Shown one piece after another: positions 20,881 through 31,609 of a DNA stretch of 64,000 bases. The notes under the pieces were generated by a model. It was not told the DNA's origin, searched no databases, and saw only the letters and a list, made by a program, of their open reading frames with translations. The translations under genes and the position numbers were made by a program. Within the stretch, counting starts at the first letter, position 1, and each line of letters opens with the position of its first letter. Source of the DNA: Thunnus maccoyii (Eukaryota > Chordata > Actinopteri > Scombriformes > Scombridae); the NCBI RefSeq assembly GCF_910596095.1, contig NC_056536.1, positions 16,696,791 to 16,760,790 on the forward strand, written 5' to 3'.

Positions 20881-22984
20881 ACAGGCAGGCAGGCAGTGGC
20901 TGAACACAGCTACAACATGGATTTCCAATATGTCTTAAGACACTGTCTAAGACACAAACATTAATACCGCTATATTGATCTCAGCTTATAATACACCCAG
21001 GATCCACAAAAATCCAGCCAATGTATACTTTTTAAATGCAACAATATCGTGATCAATTGTACAAACAAACCAAATTGGCTCAGTGTTCAGTGAATTGAAT
21101 GGACATTGCTTATCAGGGTTTTGAACCAGGACCATTTGTTGCACAGTCCACTAATAACAATAACTCCATCTAGGGAATTCCTGACATTTTCATTAAATAA
21201 AATCAATTCATTGATATCTTTAAATTCATTGATATTCCCACGTAGATTTCATGGAAGTCATGCTGAATACATACAGTTCAGTATGTTTACAGTGCCATAG
21301 TAAATAGCTTAAAATGCCCATCTTAATTACACCCTATTTTTGATTAATCAAACTAGAGGTGCAACTAATGATTATTTTCATTATTCATTAATCTGCTTAT
21401 TGTTTTCAAGAAACATCTGAGTAGCTGGAACCAGTGATTTTTTTTGGCTTTTTTGCTTGAAAATTAACTTAAAATGATTCATCAATTATTATAATTGTGG
21501 CATAAATTTTCTATTGCCTCAGCTTTAAATCAAAACTATTATTCTATTTCTTTGTGGAGATGTGCTGGTAATCAGAATCATCCAATATACTCTTTTTACC
21601 CCAACTTTTAAGAAATATAATTAGAATTCTAGATGGACTGTTTTTGCTATTTTTAAATAGATAGCTCTTTGTTTAAAGAAAATATTTGTGATACATTTTC
21701 AGCCTTAAGATTTATGATTAATCTAAACTGCACTTTATATTAAGAATGGCATGAAATGACAGAGATAAAGATATTTTGAAACTGGATGTAAATTCATATT
21801 ATAATTGTGCAGAAACAAAACAAAACAGAAAAGTACCTAAATATGCTTACAAATAACGTGTGATACAAAAGTTGTCTGCTGATGAATATTCTCACACTTT
21901 GAGTTGTTTTCTACACACATAATTTCAAGTTTATTCAGGGGGGCATAATATTCAATAAAGCCACTTTATCAGTCACTAAACCAGGAAAAAGAGGCATCAT
22001 CTCCATGTTAAAGAGAATAAATCCTGAATACCTCTTAGATTATTGGCAAAAAGAAAAGTATGTAATTAGACTAGAGAGCTGATGGCAGTCTGGACTTCAA
22101 GGATTTGGTGAATCTGTTGCTTCCGAGCGGAGAGGCATGTAGCCGCGCCATGCCTGGGCCCAGCCCCCGGCTCTCTCTCCTGGCAGATTCCAGTTGAAAG
22201 TTAATTGGACGGGGAGAGGTCTGAGACTGGCTGCGCTGAGGCCCATTAGTGATTCCCCTGTCGAATGCAGAGCCACGAGGATCACAGACTCACAAATAGG
22301 AGGATTAAAATAATCAATAGCCTTGACTTCCATCGACCACACACATTCACACACACACACACACCGAGTAATTAGTGGACAACCTATTCAGCAGTGGACT
22401 ATGACACCCTCCTGAACCTTACCCCACACACATAAGCTCCACACTCCAATAGCTGTGGTGCCTAATGAGGGGAAATAGTTGTAGCTGCTTGTGAGGAAAA
22501 TGAAGAAAAGGTCGGGAAGCCACCAAACAGGCTTCTCCTGCTCATATCCTGGTACCTGGTCACCAAATCTGTTCTCTGGAAATTTCAAGCATGGCCATAA
22601 AAACTGTAAGACATATGTAAAAAAATATTTTTAGCTGAAATTTATTATTATAATACCCGTAAACATTTGCAACAAACAGGAAAAGCCCTAAATTGTCTCA
22701 GACTACCAATAATAGTCTATTGACTAAAATCTAAACTCTTGCTTTGAGTTCTTCATTTGTCTTAAGAAAGCACAAAGAGCTGATTCTCATGTATTTTACA
22801 CCGTATATTCTGACAATGCCGTTCCTTGAAGCACAGCAGATTCATGCGACAACACTGCCCTCTTGTGTCAGTGGAAAAACTGTGCAACCACATCATTACA
22901 CAGTGCAAAAGCTATTAAGACAAGGTGGACACAAATCTTTCCTTAATTCTGTTGAACCAAACAAATTCACTCACAACAACCAAC
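20881..22984. other. Intergenic region between c1ql4 and myl6
   Basis: No coding exon seen. Mostly AT-rich. A GC-richer block at about 22,090-22,300 stands out and could be a conserved non-coding element, unproven. A weak CTCF-like core (inverted, about 22,855-22,868) lies just beyond the end of myl6. Confidence 0.55.
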
Positions 22985-23003
22985 ATAGGTTTTGAGGAAA
23001 GAC

Positions 23004-23009
23004 ATTTAT
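23004..23009 (-). terminator. myl6: myl6 polyadenylation signal
   Basis: AATAAA on the minus strand 535 bases after the terminal-exon stop codon. It gives a 3' UTR of roughly 23,543 down to about 22,985, a reasonable size for the final exon. Confidence 0.55.
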
Positions 23010-23543
23010 TTAAATGCAGCAACAAAAGTAGGGTGAATTAAAAACATGGGAACCCATTTGAAATGTTCCTTTCTACCTCATGATAGTATGGCTTTGAATA
23101 TACTGGTTTACCGTGATATCAGAGGAACATGTTCCTCAGCCAAAGCAAGTCTTAGCCAATGATACAGTAGGTCGCTAACAGTTACGATGCATATATATTA
23201 ATGTCCCATCCAATACTGACACACTAGTAGCAATAGTTACAATATATCATTATCCAAATTTAAGAAGTCTTAAGTGCTGCATTTTGGAATGTTATTGCAA
23301 ACAATGCACGCACAAAGACTCCTGAATGCATACAAGTTGGTCACGTGTGAATGTACTGGCTGCAATGGCCAGGGTCAAACGTTGTCTTTTGTGGGGAATG
23401 TAAAGGCACTTTTTAAATTAAATGAGGAAGATGAATCCATGGAAAAGGCTGGGGGGGTGAGGGTGGGGGGAATGTAGAATGCCAACTGCAAAAAGAGGGT
23501 ACATGTGACAGGGTAAAAAAAAAAAGTGGGATGCTCTTCGTCT

Positions 23544-23572
23544 TCACCCGTTCATGACCATCCTGACCAGTT
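23544..23572 (-). CDS. myl6: myl6 terminal exon, smooth-muscle-type C-terminus
   Basis: Reads ELVRMVMNG then TGA when joined to exon 25,080-25,157 (TATGAAG|AACTG). This matches the ELVRMVLNG end of the vertebrate isoform annotated as smooth-muscle. The acceptor is CTTTACAG. The exon continues into the 3' UTR. Used when the 24,640-24,668 cassette is skipped. Confidence 0.85.
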
Positions 23573-26500
23573 CTGTAAAGAGAGATGAGAAAGACAAATG
23601 TCAGACACATCGACTACATTATGGCAGAGACCTACTCCAACTACAGCATGTGGAGCTGAGGCCCCTCTCCTCATCCAGCTTTGGTGAGGCTGGGTGGGAG
23701 ATGCTGCATTTGGAGGCAGATCCCCCATATTCCGATCACCCAGAAGAAAAAAAAGGGCTGAAGAAGGTACTGAGAGAAAGAGGTGAGGTAATCATCTCTA
23801 TCTCCTATTCAGCCAAAAGCATTTTGGCCATGTCTATGATCCAAGAAGAGCTGGTTAGAGAAGCCATCCTCGCTGTATGCTTTCCTCTAGTTGAGAAGCA
23901 GAGAAAAGGGGAGAAGATCAGGGAGCTACAGTCCAGTCAGAGAGCGGCCAGCTACAAATTCAGCTTCCGTCAGTACAGAGGAGAACACAATCAGCACAAG
24001 AGCAACTTATTGCAATTCTCTGGTTAGTAGAAAAAAGGGACTGGTCCACTCTCCCAAAGCTGGTGGCAATACTTGAATCTAAAAACATGTCTACAAGGTA
24101 ATGAACTGGTTGTCAATTATCTGCGAGAAGAGTAGCACCTCTAACACCAACTGAGGATAACCCTGTTTTTATAGCACCAATGACATGCAAATGAGATTAG
24201 AAGAGCTGTCTTATGATCTCCACACCCAGCAGCTCAAATGACTCGACAGTGGCCACCAGTCTTTTCCCTGAATGAGACCAGTCACTTCCCTGTGTGTCCA
24301 CCATATCCCCTTATAAACTTGAGGGGATTCCCAGACACATGCAGAGGGGCATGCTGCAGCCAAGGGCCAAGACAGAGGGCTGCAGGAGGGATAGACAGAA
24401 CAGCAGGAGGCTACACATGGGTCAAAACATCAGGACTAAAGATGAGAGGGACCACCAGGCTTTCCCACAGGCATCTACGGGTCAAATCTACTTTGCAACA
24501 GCTCATTGTTGCTGTTTGGCAATATGAGGAGCACAACTACAATTTATTAGTGTTAGAAAAGCCTAATGGTAGTGGATTATTTAATGCAGGGAAGCCTGGA
24601 GGTGCCATCTCATGGTATACCCAATGCCCGTACCGGCCCTCAGCCTGACATGATGTGGCGGACAAATGCTGTGGAAGAAGAACATTGAACACACTGTCAG
24701 CAATTGACATTATACATGGCCTCTTAAAGCAGTCAATTAATGACTTGGAGGCGGACGATGCTAACATGAATAGACACCCACTTCTTCATAGGACTACATC
24801 AAAGCATTACTGTAGTCAGTTTGGTATAACATTTAGATAAACAGGATTTACATAAAACTTTACAGAAACTCAAACTATTATTTTTCCTCAAATTACACAA
24901 TATTTCACGTCAACATTCGGTGTCAGGCATGACCAGTGTTTCATTATCGCCTTGCCAAAACTGGGTAGAATGGTTACACGGAATAATTTTCAGATTCATA
25001 GCAATAGCATTTTCACACACCATCAGTCTAATTATGGTGAACCTACAATCTTGGTCCTGCTTATTTCCTAGACTCTCACCTTCATAATTGATGCAGCCAT
25101 TTGCATCTTCGTGTCCCGCCAAGAGCGTCTCCACTTCCTCCTCTGTCATTTTCTCACCTGAAAATGGAATATATAAAACGTTTACTTATATAATGTGAGT
25201 GACATTAACATGATTTTTTAGATGTGAAAGCAAAGGATAAGGAAAGATAAGTAAAATAATGCGAATAAATTTACACACTAGATGGCAAAAAATCCTTGAA
25301 GCAAAACAAATTTACAAACGTGCAATTCATTTATTTTTCATGCCGTGTACACTCTTATTACAGTTAATTCAACTTATAGCTTTCCATTCTGGGGATTACA
25401 CTTTTTCAGTTTTCCTCTAAGTAAAAAGTGCTAAGTGATATCTATGGGTATATGATATAATTGTAACTTGCCTAGCGTGGTGAGGACGTGACGTAGCTCT
25501 GCCCCCATTACTGTGCCGTTGCCCTCCTTGTCAAAGACACGCAGTCCCTCCACAAAATCCTCCATGGAGCCCTGATCTTTATTCTTAGCGATGGCCTGGA
25601 ACATGGGCAGGAACTGCTCAAAATCTAGCATCTTGGTATTCATCTCTGCAAAAACACAGGCAAAACAGAATTAATTAGGCAAGTCTGAGTCTCTCAGCAC
25701 ACTCAGTACAACATAGTGAAAGACGTGAATTTTGAGACAAAAATCAGCATAGTGACAATCAAACAATTTACATTAAAGACACAACTCCCAGTAAATATAA
25801 TTTTTCTCCCTCACCCTCAGCCTTGGGGTTGCCCAGGACCTTAAGCACCTCAGCGTTGACAGGGTTCTGTCCCAGGGCCCGCATGACGTCCCCACACTGA
25901 CTGAAGCTGATCTTCCCATCTCCTGTCCTGTCGAACAGCAGGAATGCCTCCTTAAACTCTGCAGGATACACACACACAATAAATTAGAGCAGGGATATGA
26001 ATCATTGTAACAATTTAGAGTTGAACAGGGATGTATGGAGGGATGATATGGAGACAGTAAGGCAACTGAAAAAAGTAAAGAACAGAAAAGCGTCCAGACA
26101 GATTGTGAAGAAGAAAACAAGCAGACTAGAGAAAGCACAGATTATGAAAAGTGATTGAGCTTGTAAATTATCTATTTTTCTACTGGCAGGCCTAATTTTA
26201 AAGTGAGCAGGCAGGACAAACAGCGACACTGACAAGCCTACATCAGTTTCATATGTCACTCTAGGAAAGATAATTCCAGCCAGTCTACCTGGTACAATCA
26301 ATAATACATTGATACATTGTGCACCTCTCTATGGGTCACTCCATGCTGATGTTGTGCAGACAAAATTTGTTCAAACACACAGGATTTACATTTTTATAAC
26401 TGAACTCTGCAATTATTTGAATTAATATCACATTATTTACACCCACGTGAGAGAGTGTGGTGCAACCACTAAAACCAGTGTACTCTCTGTACTCTGCTGG

Positions 26501-29500
26501 CTGACAATGAAAACACCCTCCAACTTCCCCAATTCAGCAAATAACATGTTTGTGTTAGTCATCTGGTCGGCCAATGATATTTTCACTACACACCATCAGG
26601 AACAAGGCAAAACTGTTGCACCAATTTGACACAAGATGCACTGTCATCTTGGCTGCAGTTTCAACATGCAAAACAATAACAGATAACATTTCCAAAGACA
26701 TCAGATGTGTCTGAATTACTGTATAAATATATAAATGAGCAAAGAGATATGTACATAGTATGTTAGAAAAAATAATTATGTGCAGGACTTTTATATATAA
26801 ATGAACATCCGTTACATTCAAGTTCTTGCCAAATAAGTTCACACAGTGCTGATTAAGCCCATCATCGCCAGGTAAATCTCTCCATATTTCGCAGTATACT
26901 GGAGTTTTTAAATCTGGTGTCTGTGACGACTTTCTGGTGCTGGTGCACCGGTAGTGATGCATTTTACGTCAACCAGCAATGATTGGTTTGCGAATGTCGA
27001 CTGAGGCGAACTATCCTCAGAGCAAACAAAAACAAAAGGCATTGATAGAAAATGTAAAAAAAAAAAAAAAAGCAGGTAATCTTAATTGAATAGTTGTAAC
27101 CAACACATGTTTTGCTATTTTACTTGATAAACAACACAAACGTATGAACTAGTTTACAAGAAATACAGCATAAAACTGTGCATAATTTAAAAAATTCAGT
27201 CAATCACCTCCAAAAATTATAGTACAAACAAACAAACTTGTGTGTCTTAATGTGAAAGTTGTAATGTTGCACTACGTATCCCTTTCAGCATGGATCAGTC
27301 ATCTCTAATAACTTGGCACTCATTTTATGGTAGCAAACAAAAGATTAATCAGTGTCAGTGGTTCAAAGTTTTAATTATCACATTTACTAGACACACCTCT
27401 ACTGCTTGCCGAATTCACTTTGACATAAATGTTTTACTGTGCTGTTGAACAGTCAATAAGGATGTGAGGTACCTGAGCCATCTATAGTATTAACATTAAT
27501 AAATTTATAAGTTTAAGCTTGATCAACTATCAGCAATGATGCAATCTTGTCACTGATCACAGGATTGATTGATTTTGCTTTGATCTAACAACAGGCATTC
27601 TAGTTTATCTCAAGAGCCAAACAAAGAGCTAAGCTAAGATCTAGCAATCAGCGAGACATAGGTTTGGATTACACAATATCCGGGCAGCAGGCTGTTGCTA
27701 ATGTTATGGAACAAGCTATTCTCCCAAAAAAGCTCAGGCACTGTTGTGGAGTTTTTCCTGTTCTGAGGAATGCGCCTCTTCCCTTCTGGCATGAGAGCAC
27801 TTTTCCCCAACACCATATTTGGTATTAGAGGAGTGGAGGAAAGTAGGAGGAGAGTGAAGAGTAGCCATAGCCTATTATGTCAACGGTGATTAAACAAACC
27901 AGCCCTAGGACAAAAACCATCCACCACTGGATCCAGCACCAAAAAAGGGCAATCTCGTGGAGATGAGCCGCTTGAAAGATAACAGGGAAAGTTTATGGCA
28001 ATCTCACATAACCAGGAATGACTACAGTCCAACAGAACAACAAGAACAGATATGAGCTTTGAATATGTTTAGCTTTATAAGTACTGCTAATGCATGATTG
28101 ACTACATACAAAAACACTGCAACACACAGTGAAAGCCAGTAAGTATTACAACGTTATATGCAAAATGTGACTGATTTTGACGTACCAAACAGTGCAAAGC
28201 GCCTCATTCACAGTTAAAAACAGATTTGGTTTATCCAAAACCAACATGCAGATCACACCCTGAACACTCCGAAATAGCCATCAGTTTAATGCTAAGGCGG
28301 ACCCTTTACACTGACTTACCATGAATCTGATCCAGGTTAAATTCAATCTGGAAAGGACAAGCAGTTGCAAGTGGAAAGTGATGAAACAGTACGGAAATAA
28401 AGAAGAAAAACCTAACGTTTGTCTAAAACCAGTACTACTATGACAGGAGGCGGGCATAGAGCAGAGTGATAGTGGAGACACAGGGCAAAGTGCCATTTGA
28501 ATCAAGCAGAAATGAAAGCATGCAAAACAAGCGGGGTCTGAAATATGTCACAACATAAAACTCAAAACTCACCGAGGATTTGATCTTCCGAGAAGTCAGA
28601 CTGTTCAAAGAGAAATTAGGCTAAATGAAGATGGTTCCTTTTACTACGGAGTGCAAAGCTAACTCCGGTTAACTTCAAAGGCTTTTAGAAAATTTTCAGT
28701 TAGTTAGATTTAACGTTACTAAAACCACATATTCCCCAAGTGTAGCACATTGCAAAATAATACATTTACGAGCGGGTAATTTGGTGACGTTATTTAGCTT
28801 ATTGTGTAATTGTTAACTTTAGCTACCGTGCAAGCTAACGTTAGCTAGCTTCTCAAAAGTTGCACTTCCGCTAGCGACCAAGGAGCCAATCCACATATTC
28901 AAACGCAACTTAACATCTTTGCAAAACTTAACAGATTTTCTTAATGCATTACACTGTTAGCTAACTACACAAGAACTGCGTGTAATGTTAAGTTAAGTCG
29001 AGTGGAACGAAAAACCCACCATGGCTGTGTCGGCTGAGGTGTGTCCGAGGCGTCGGCGAACCAAAGAATGTGTGACGGCTCTGAGAGGCAGGGTGAGAAA
29101 ACCCTAGCAGCAGTACGTAATAACGTCACCGTACGAGGGCCCTGAGCAACCATACACTCCTTATATAGGAACAAAGGTCTAGGGATGATGTGTGATTTGC
29201 GGTACGTGTGATATATGCCTTAAAGCTCCTTAAAAATTGCATTTTATGATTCAGTTGATATGTACATGGAATTATAACTTGTTACATAGCAGAAATAAAG
29301 AGCAAGAAGGCTAAATGTCATTTATGCTGATCAAACTGCTCGGATGGGTTCACTTTTTTTTCTGTCTGTTTATAGGACAATACACTCATGCCCATATGTA
29401 CATTGAAGGAATTATTGGTCGCTGTGTTTATTACTCCTGTCCTGCTTAGTGCAACTCCAGTGCAAGAGATGGGGAACAAAATCCACAGTCCTTTTTATGT

Positions 29501-31609
29501 GCAAAAACGTGTTCTAAAGTCTAGCTGAAGCTAATTATGAGGTTTTAGCAGTTTTAGTCAGACAAATCAAGTGATATCTTCAGTTGATGTTCTTTTTAGT
29601 ACAAAATTTACAATCGTGTTACTATCCCTGCAGCTCAGAAAGGAAATATTGTACCAGAGAGACAAAGAGGGAATGTCATAAAATGATTTTGGAATATATG
29701 CTCCTGATCTGTTTAACTCAGACTGCTTAAGCTATTATTATTATCTTCGGCTGAATTATGGAATGCATTTTGTAGGAAAGGTGGTCTGTGGATTTTGTTC
29801 TCTGCTTCTTACATAAGAGCTGCACTAAGAAGGATCTCTTCATAGCCAGTATGGACAAGAGTGACCAGTATCTCTTCCACTGCACATATGGGCATGTTAG
29901 TACGTATGAAACCTATATTTAGTGATGTGTGCCCAGATTAGGACACCATTTTAAGATGTTTTATTCGTCCCCTGGTGGTGTATATTTGACTTTGGTGATT
30001 TTGACCCCACTTGCATAATTGCACTGAGTGACTTTGCTTGGCTTTGCATTAAGGATGTGGCCATGCAGGAATGATGGATTACTCTAAGGCCAGTGAGATC
30101 ATGGACTGATGCCACATTTCTTAAAGTACTGTCTTTGCCCAGCAGAAGCTCTGGCCTCCTGTCATGTGTCTGGTCCCACTGTGAGCAGAAGAGGGGGTCT
30201 TAATATGGTACAGATATGCTCACAGGCTAAATGGGACAGTCACCCCATGAAACCATGCAGTGCACACAAAAAATTACACTCAGCATATGAGGATGGCAAT
30301 GAAGCTGAAGCACCAACAAAGCTAACGCACATTAGTGCAAAGTCTAATGTGGGCATCAGTATGAGATATTGAGTTTTTTCAACACATCTATTCCTACCTC
30401 TCCGGGGTAGTCAAAGCAGCTACATCTATTTACTGACATTTTGTATATACTGATACTTAATTTCCAGTCATTCAGAGGGTTGAAGAAATGGGACTCAAAT
30501 TTTAGACTGCCATAATAGTTAAGTAAATGCAAAATTTACTAGTATTCCAATAGTGATATTGATTGATATTTTAGTACTGTATGTATGTAACGAAGTAAAG
30601 AATTTGCCGGTGGACAAACTATGAAATAATGACGGTATTTACTTGATGCCTTATATGCTGTATTTTTTAAATACAGTGGTATATATAGTTGTTAGCTACT
30701 TTATAGTGGTTTAGCAGCTAACATTTGCTAATATATCTATGACATGCCAGTGATGATCAATAAATACTGTTTGTCCCTCTGATATATTAGTCCGGTTTTA
30801 TCTCTGATGTATCTCACAAGCTGTCATCAGATGTCTGATACAGACCTATCAGGAAGTATACTCTCTTTACTCTCTTTGCAGTTGATTCGTAGTTTTGTCA
30901 AATAACAAAGATTTGTAAAGTAAAAATTTACATTTTTAATTTACAGTAAACACTTGACTTAAATTTATATTTGATTTAGAGTTTTAAGTTATTTTACAAT
31001 TGCAGCTGTCTAGGTCACAAAGGTTAGGTTACTAATTTGATGGGATCACCTGCCTGATGAAAGAAATAGCACATGTACTCTGGCAGGGAACAGCCTCTTT
31101 CTCCCTAAGGAGGCCACTGACTGACTGACTGCCTCATCTTCAGTGCTCCATTTCTTTTTTTAGCTTAGATTCACTCTCATTGATGCTGAGAGCTTTGCCT
31201 GTCTAGTTACCTTCAGAGTCAAAGAAAGCTACAAATAACCAGCAATTGATGTTTTACATTAGTAATTGACATCTGACAACATATCACTATTTTGTATAGG
31301 TTTACTTTGTTGGCTAAGATGATCAAACACTATACTAAGGATGGAATAAAATCGATCAACAGAACATAAAGTATGTATGAATGCCCCGCATTAGCTTTGT
31401 AACAAAAAGTACACTGCAGTTTCTCCACTCACCTCCAAAGTACTGGGGTCAAATGGTGAATCCGAAGGACGCAGCATCCTAGGCTTCTGCTCTGGAGCTG
31501 GTTTTGGAGCTGCAGGAGCTGCAGGGAGGCAGGGGAAAGGGGGTCCCAGTCTGGGTTGGGACACTGGTGAAGGAGACTTCTTAACGGAGGGTTCTCTTTT
31601 AGGAGCCAT
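23544..31609 (-). CDS. myl6: Essential myosin light chain 6, combined MYL6/MYL6B-type locus
   Basis: Encodes the alkali (essential) light chain of non-muscle and smooth-muscle myosin II, which wraps the heavy-chain lever arm. Two 5' exon pairs join common exons 25,815-25,958, 25,472-25,645 and 25,080-25,157, followed by one of two C-terminal exons. Short form: 3+28+144+174+78+29 coding nt = 151 aa plus stop, the length of human MYL6. Long form: 177+28+144+174+78+29 = 209 aa plus stop, close to human MYL6B (208). EF-hand blocks are visible ([40 protein letters not shown]), with the usual degenerate Ca sites of this family. All junctions keep phase. Two N-termini and two C-termini predict up to four proteins. 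Known tetrapods split these forms into two adjacent genes. Transcript evidence is needed for exon pairing. Confidence 0.88.
23573..24633 (-). other. myl6: myl6 last intron
   Basis: Lies between the cassette and the terminal exon. Two + strand open frames of 157 and 136 codons cross it (the first also covers the terminal exon antisense). They have no family similarity and I consider them chance. Confidence 0.65.
24640..24668 (-). CDS. myl6: myl6 alternative cassette exon, non-muscle-type C-terminus
   Basis: Preceded by acceptor TCTTCCACAG. It reads AFVRHIMSG then TGA when joined in phase to exon 25,080-25,157, matching the AFVRHILSG end of non-muscle vertebrate MYL6. The exon carries its own stop, so inclusion replaces the ELVRMVMNG tail. 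Its downstream donor is either GTACGG (exon end 24,634, 35 nt) or GTATAC (exon end 24,621, 48 nt); I cannot choose between them. Confidence 0.85.
25080..25157 (-). CDS. myl6: myl6 common exon ([17 protein letters not shown])
   Basis: 78 nt, acceptor CATTTTCAG, donor GAAG|GTGAGA. Encodes the last EF-hand region through GCINYE. The last base of the exon starts the codon shared with either alternative C-terminal exon. Confidence 0.92.
25472..25645 (-). CDS. myl6: myl6 common exon ([10 protein letters not shown] to LTTLG)
   Basis: 174 nt, acceptor GTTTTTGCAG. Encodes the linker and the EF-hand [20 protein letters not shown]. The donor is non-canonical: the required phase puts the boundary at CTAG|GCAAGT, a GC donor with otherwise perfect consensus. 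Confidence 0.92.
25815..25958 (-). CDS. myl6: myl6 common exon ([16 protein letters not shown])
   Basis: 144 nt, acceptor ATCCTGCAG, donor GAGG|GTGAGG. Encodes the first EF-hand and [20 protein letters not shown]. It is the first exon shared by the short and long forms; its first two bases finish the Glu codon opened by either 28-nt exon. Confidence 0.93.
25959..28319 (-). other. myl6: myl6 intron between 28-nt exons and common exons
   Basis: 2.36 kb without recognised coding sequence. AT-rich, with a short poly-A near 27,057. Splicing control of the alternative 28-nt exons could lie here. Confidence 0.6.
28320..28347 (-). CDS. myl6: myl6 alternative exon, long (MYL6B/LC1-type) form
   Basis: 28 nt with acceptor CCTTTCCAG and strong donor CATG|GTAAGT. 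After the long first exon it reads IEFNLDQIH and then joins EFKEAF. This matches the VIEFNKDQLEEFKEAF segment of human MYL6B and IEF of fast-muscle MLC1. It has the same length and phase as exon 28,573-28,600. Using both together would shift the frame, so the two must be mutually exclusive. Confidence 0.85.
28573..28600 (-). CDS. myl6: myl6 alternative exon, short (MYL6) form
   Basis: 28 nt with acceptor TTTGAACAG and donor CTCG|GTGAGT. After the start exon it reads (M)SDFSEDQIL then EFKEAF, matching human MYL6 MCDFTEDQTAEFKEAF. Confidence 0.9.
29020..29022 (-). CDS. myl6: myl6 short-form first exon: start codon only
   Basis: The exon's only coding bases are the ATG in CACAGCCATG|GTGGGT, an adequate initiation context. 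The next residue comes from exon 28,573-28,600. The 5' UTR runs upstream to about 29,135, judging by the TATA box. A start exon coding only for Met is the known arrangement for MYL6. Confidence 0.8.
29159..29168 (-). promoter_or_regulatory. myl6: TATA-box promoter of myl6 short form
   Basis: Minus strand reads TCCTATATAAGGAG, a good TATA box about 140 bases before the short-form ATG. Between them lies GGTGACGTTATTACG (about 29,118-29,132), containing a TGACGT CRE half-site. A true CArG box is not present (seven A/T between CC and GG rather than six). Confidence 0.5.
29345..29925. mobile_element. Fold-back / MITE-like element, second copy
   Basis: Left part has CCCATATGTACATTGAA and GATGGGGAACAAAATCCAC; right part has the inverted counterparts GTGGATTTTGTTC and GCACATATGGGC. 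The interior (AGTCAGACAAATCAAG, TTTTTAGTACAAAATTTACA, CTGCAGCTCAGAAAGGAAATA) parallels the 15.83-16.44 kb element. It sits about 0.2 kb upstream of the short-form TATA box, inside the long-form intron. Confidence 0.7.
29926..31432 (-). other. myl6: Long-form intron, distal part
   Basis: No coding exon seen on either strand. AT-rich. It is intronic for the long form and upstream flank for the short form. Confidence 0.6.
31433..31609 (-). CDS. myl6: myl6 long-form first coding exon (LC1/MYL6B-type N-terminus)
   Basis: 59 codons starting [15 protein letters not shown], then Pro/Ala-rich sequence ending SPFDPSTLE, phase-0 donor GAG|GTGAGT. MLC1-type light chains carry just such an extension: basic N-terminus, Pro/Ala spacer, then IEF. 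The family's basic tip contacts actin. Initiator Met removal would expose A-P-K, the recognition motif of the N-terminal methyltransferase NTMT1. The start was chosen by family match; the frame is open 28 codons further upstream without family similarity. It lies 2.4 kb upstream of the short-form start, so it needs its own promoter. Confidence 0.82.

Noticed and set aside
23554-24027. 157-codon + strand frame across the myl6 terminal exon and last intron
   Set aside because: Antisense to a real exon, no recognisable domain, no splice or start support.
24238-24648. 136-codon + strand frame
   Set aside because: Lies in the myl6 last intron and covers the alternative cassette antisense; no family similarity.
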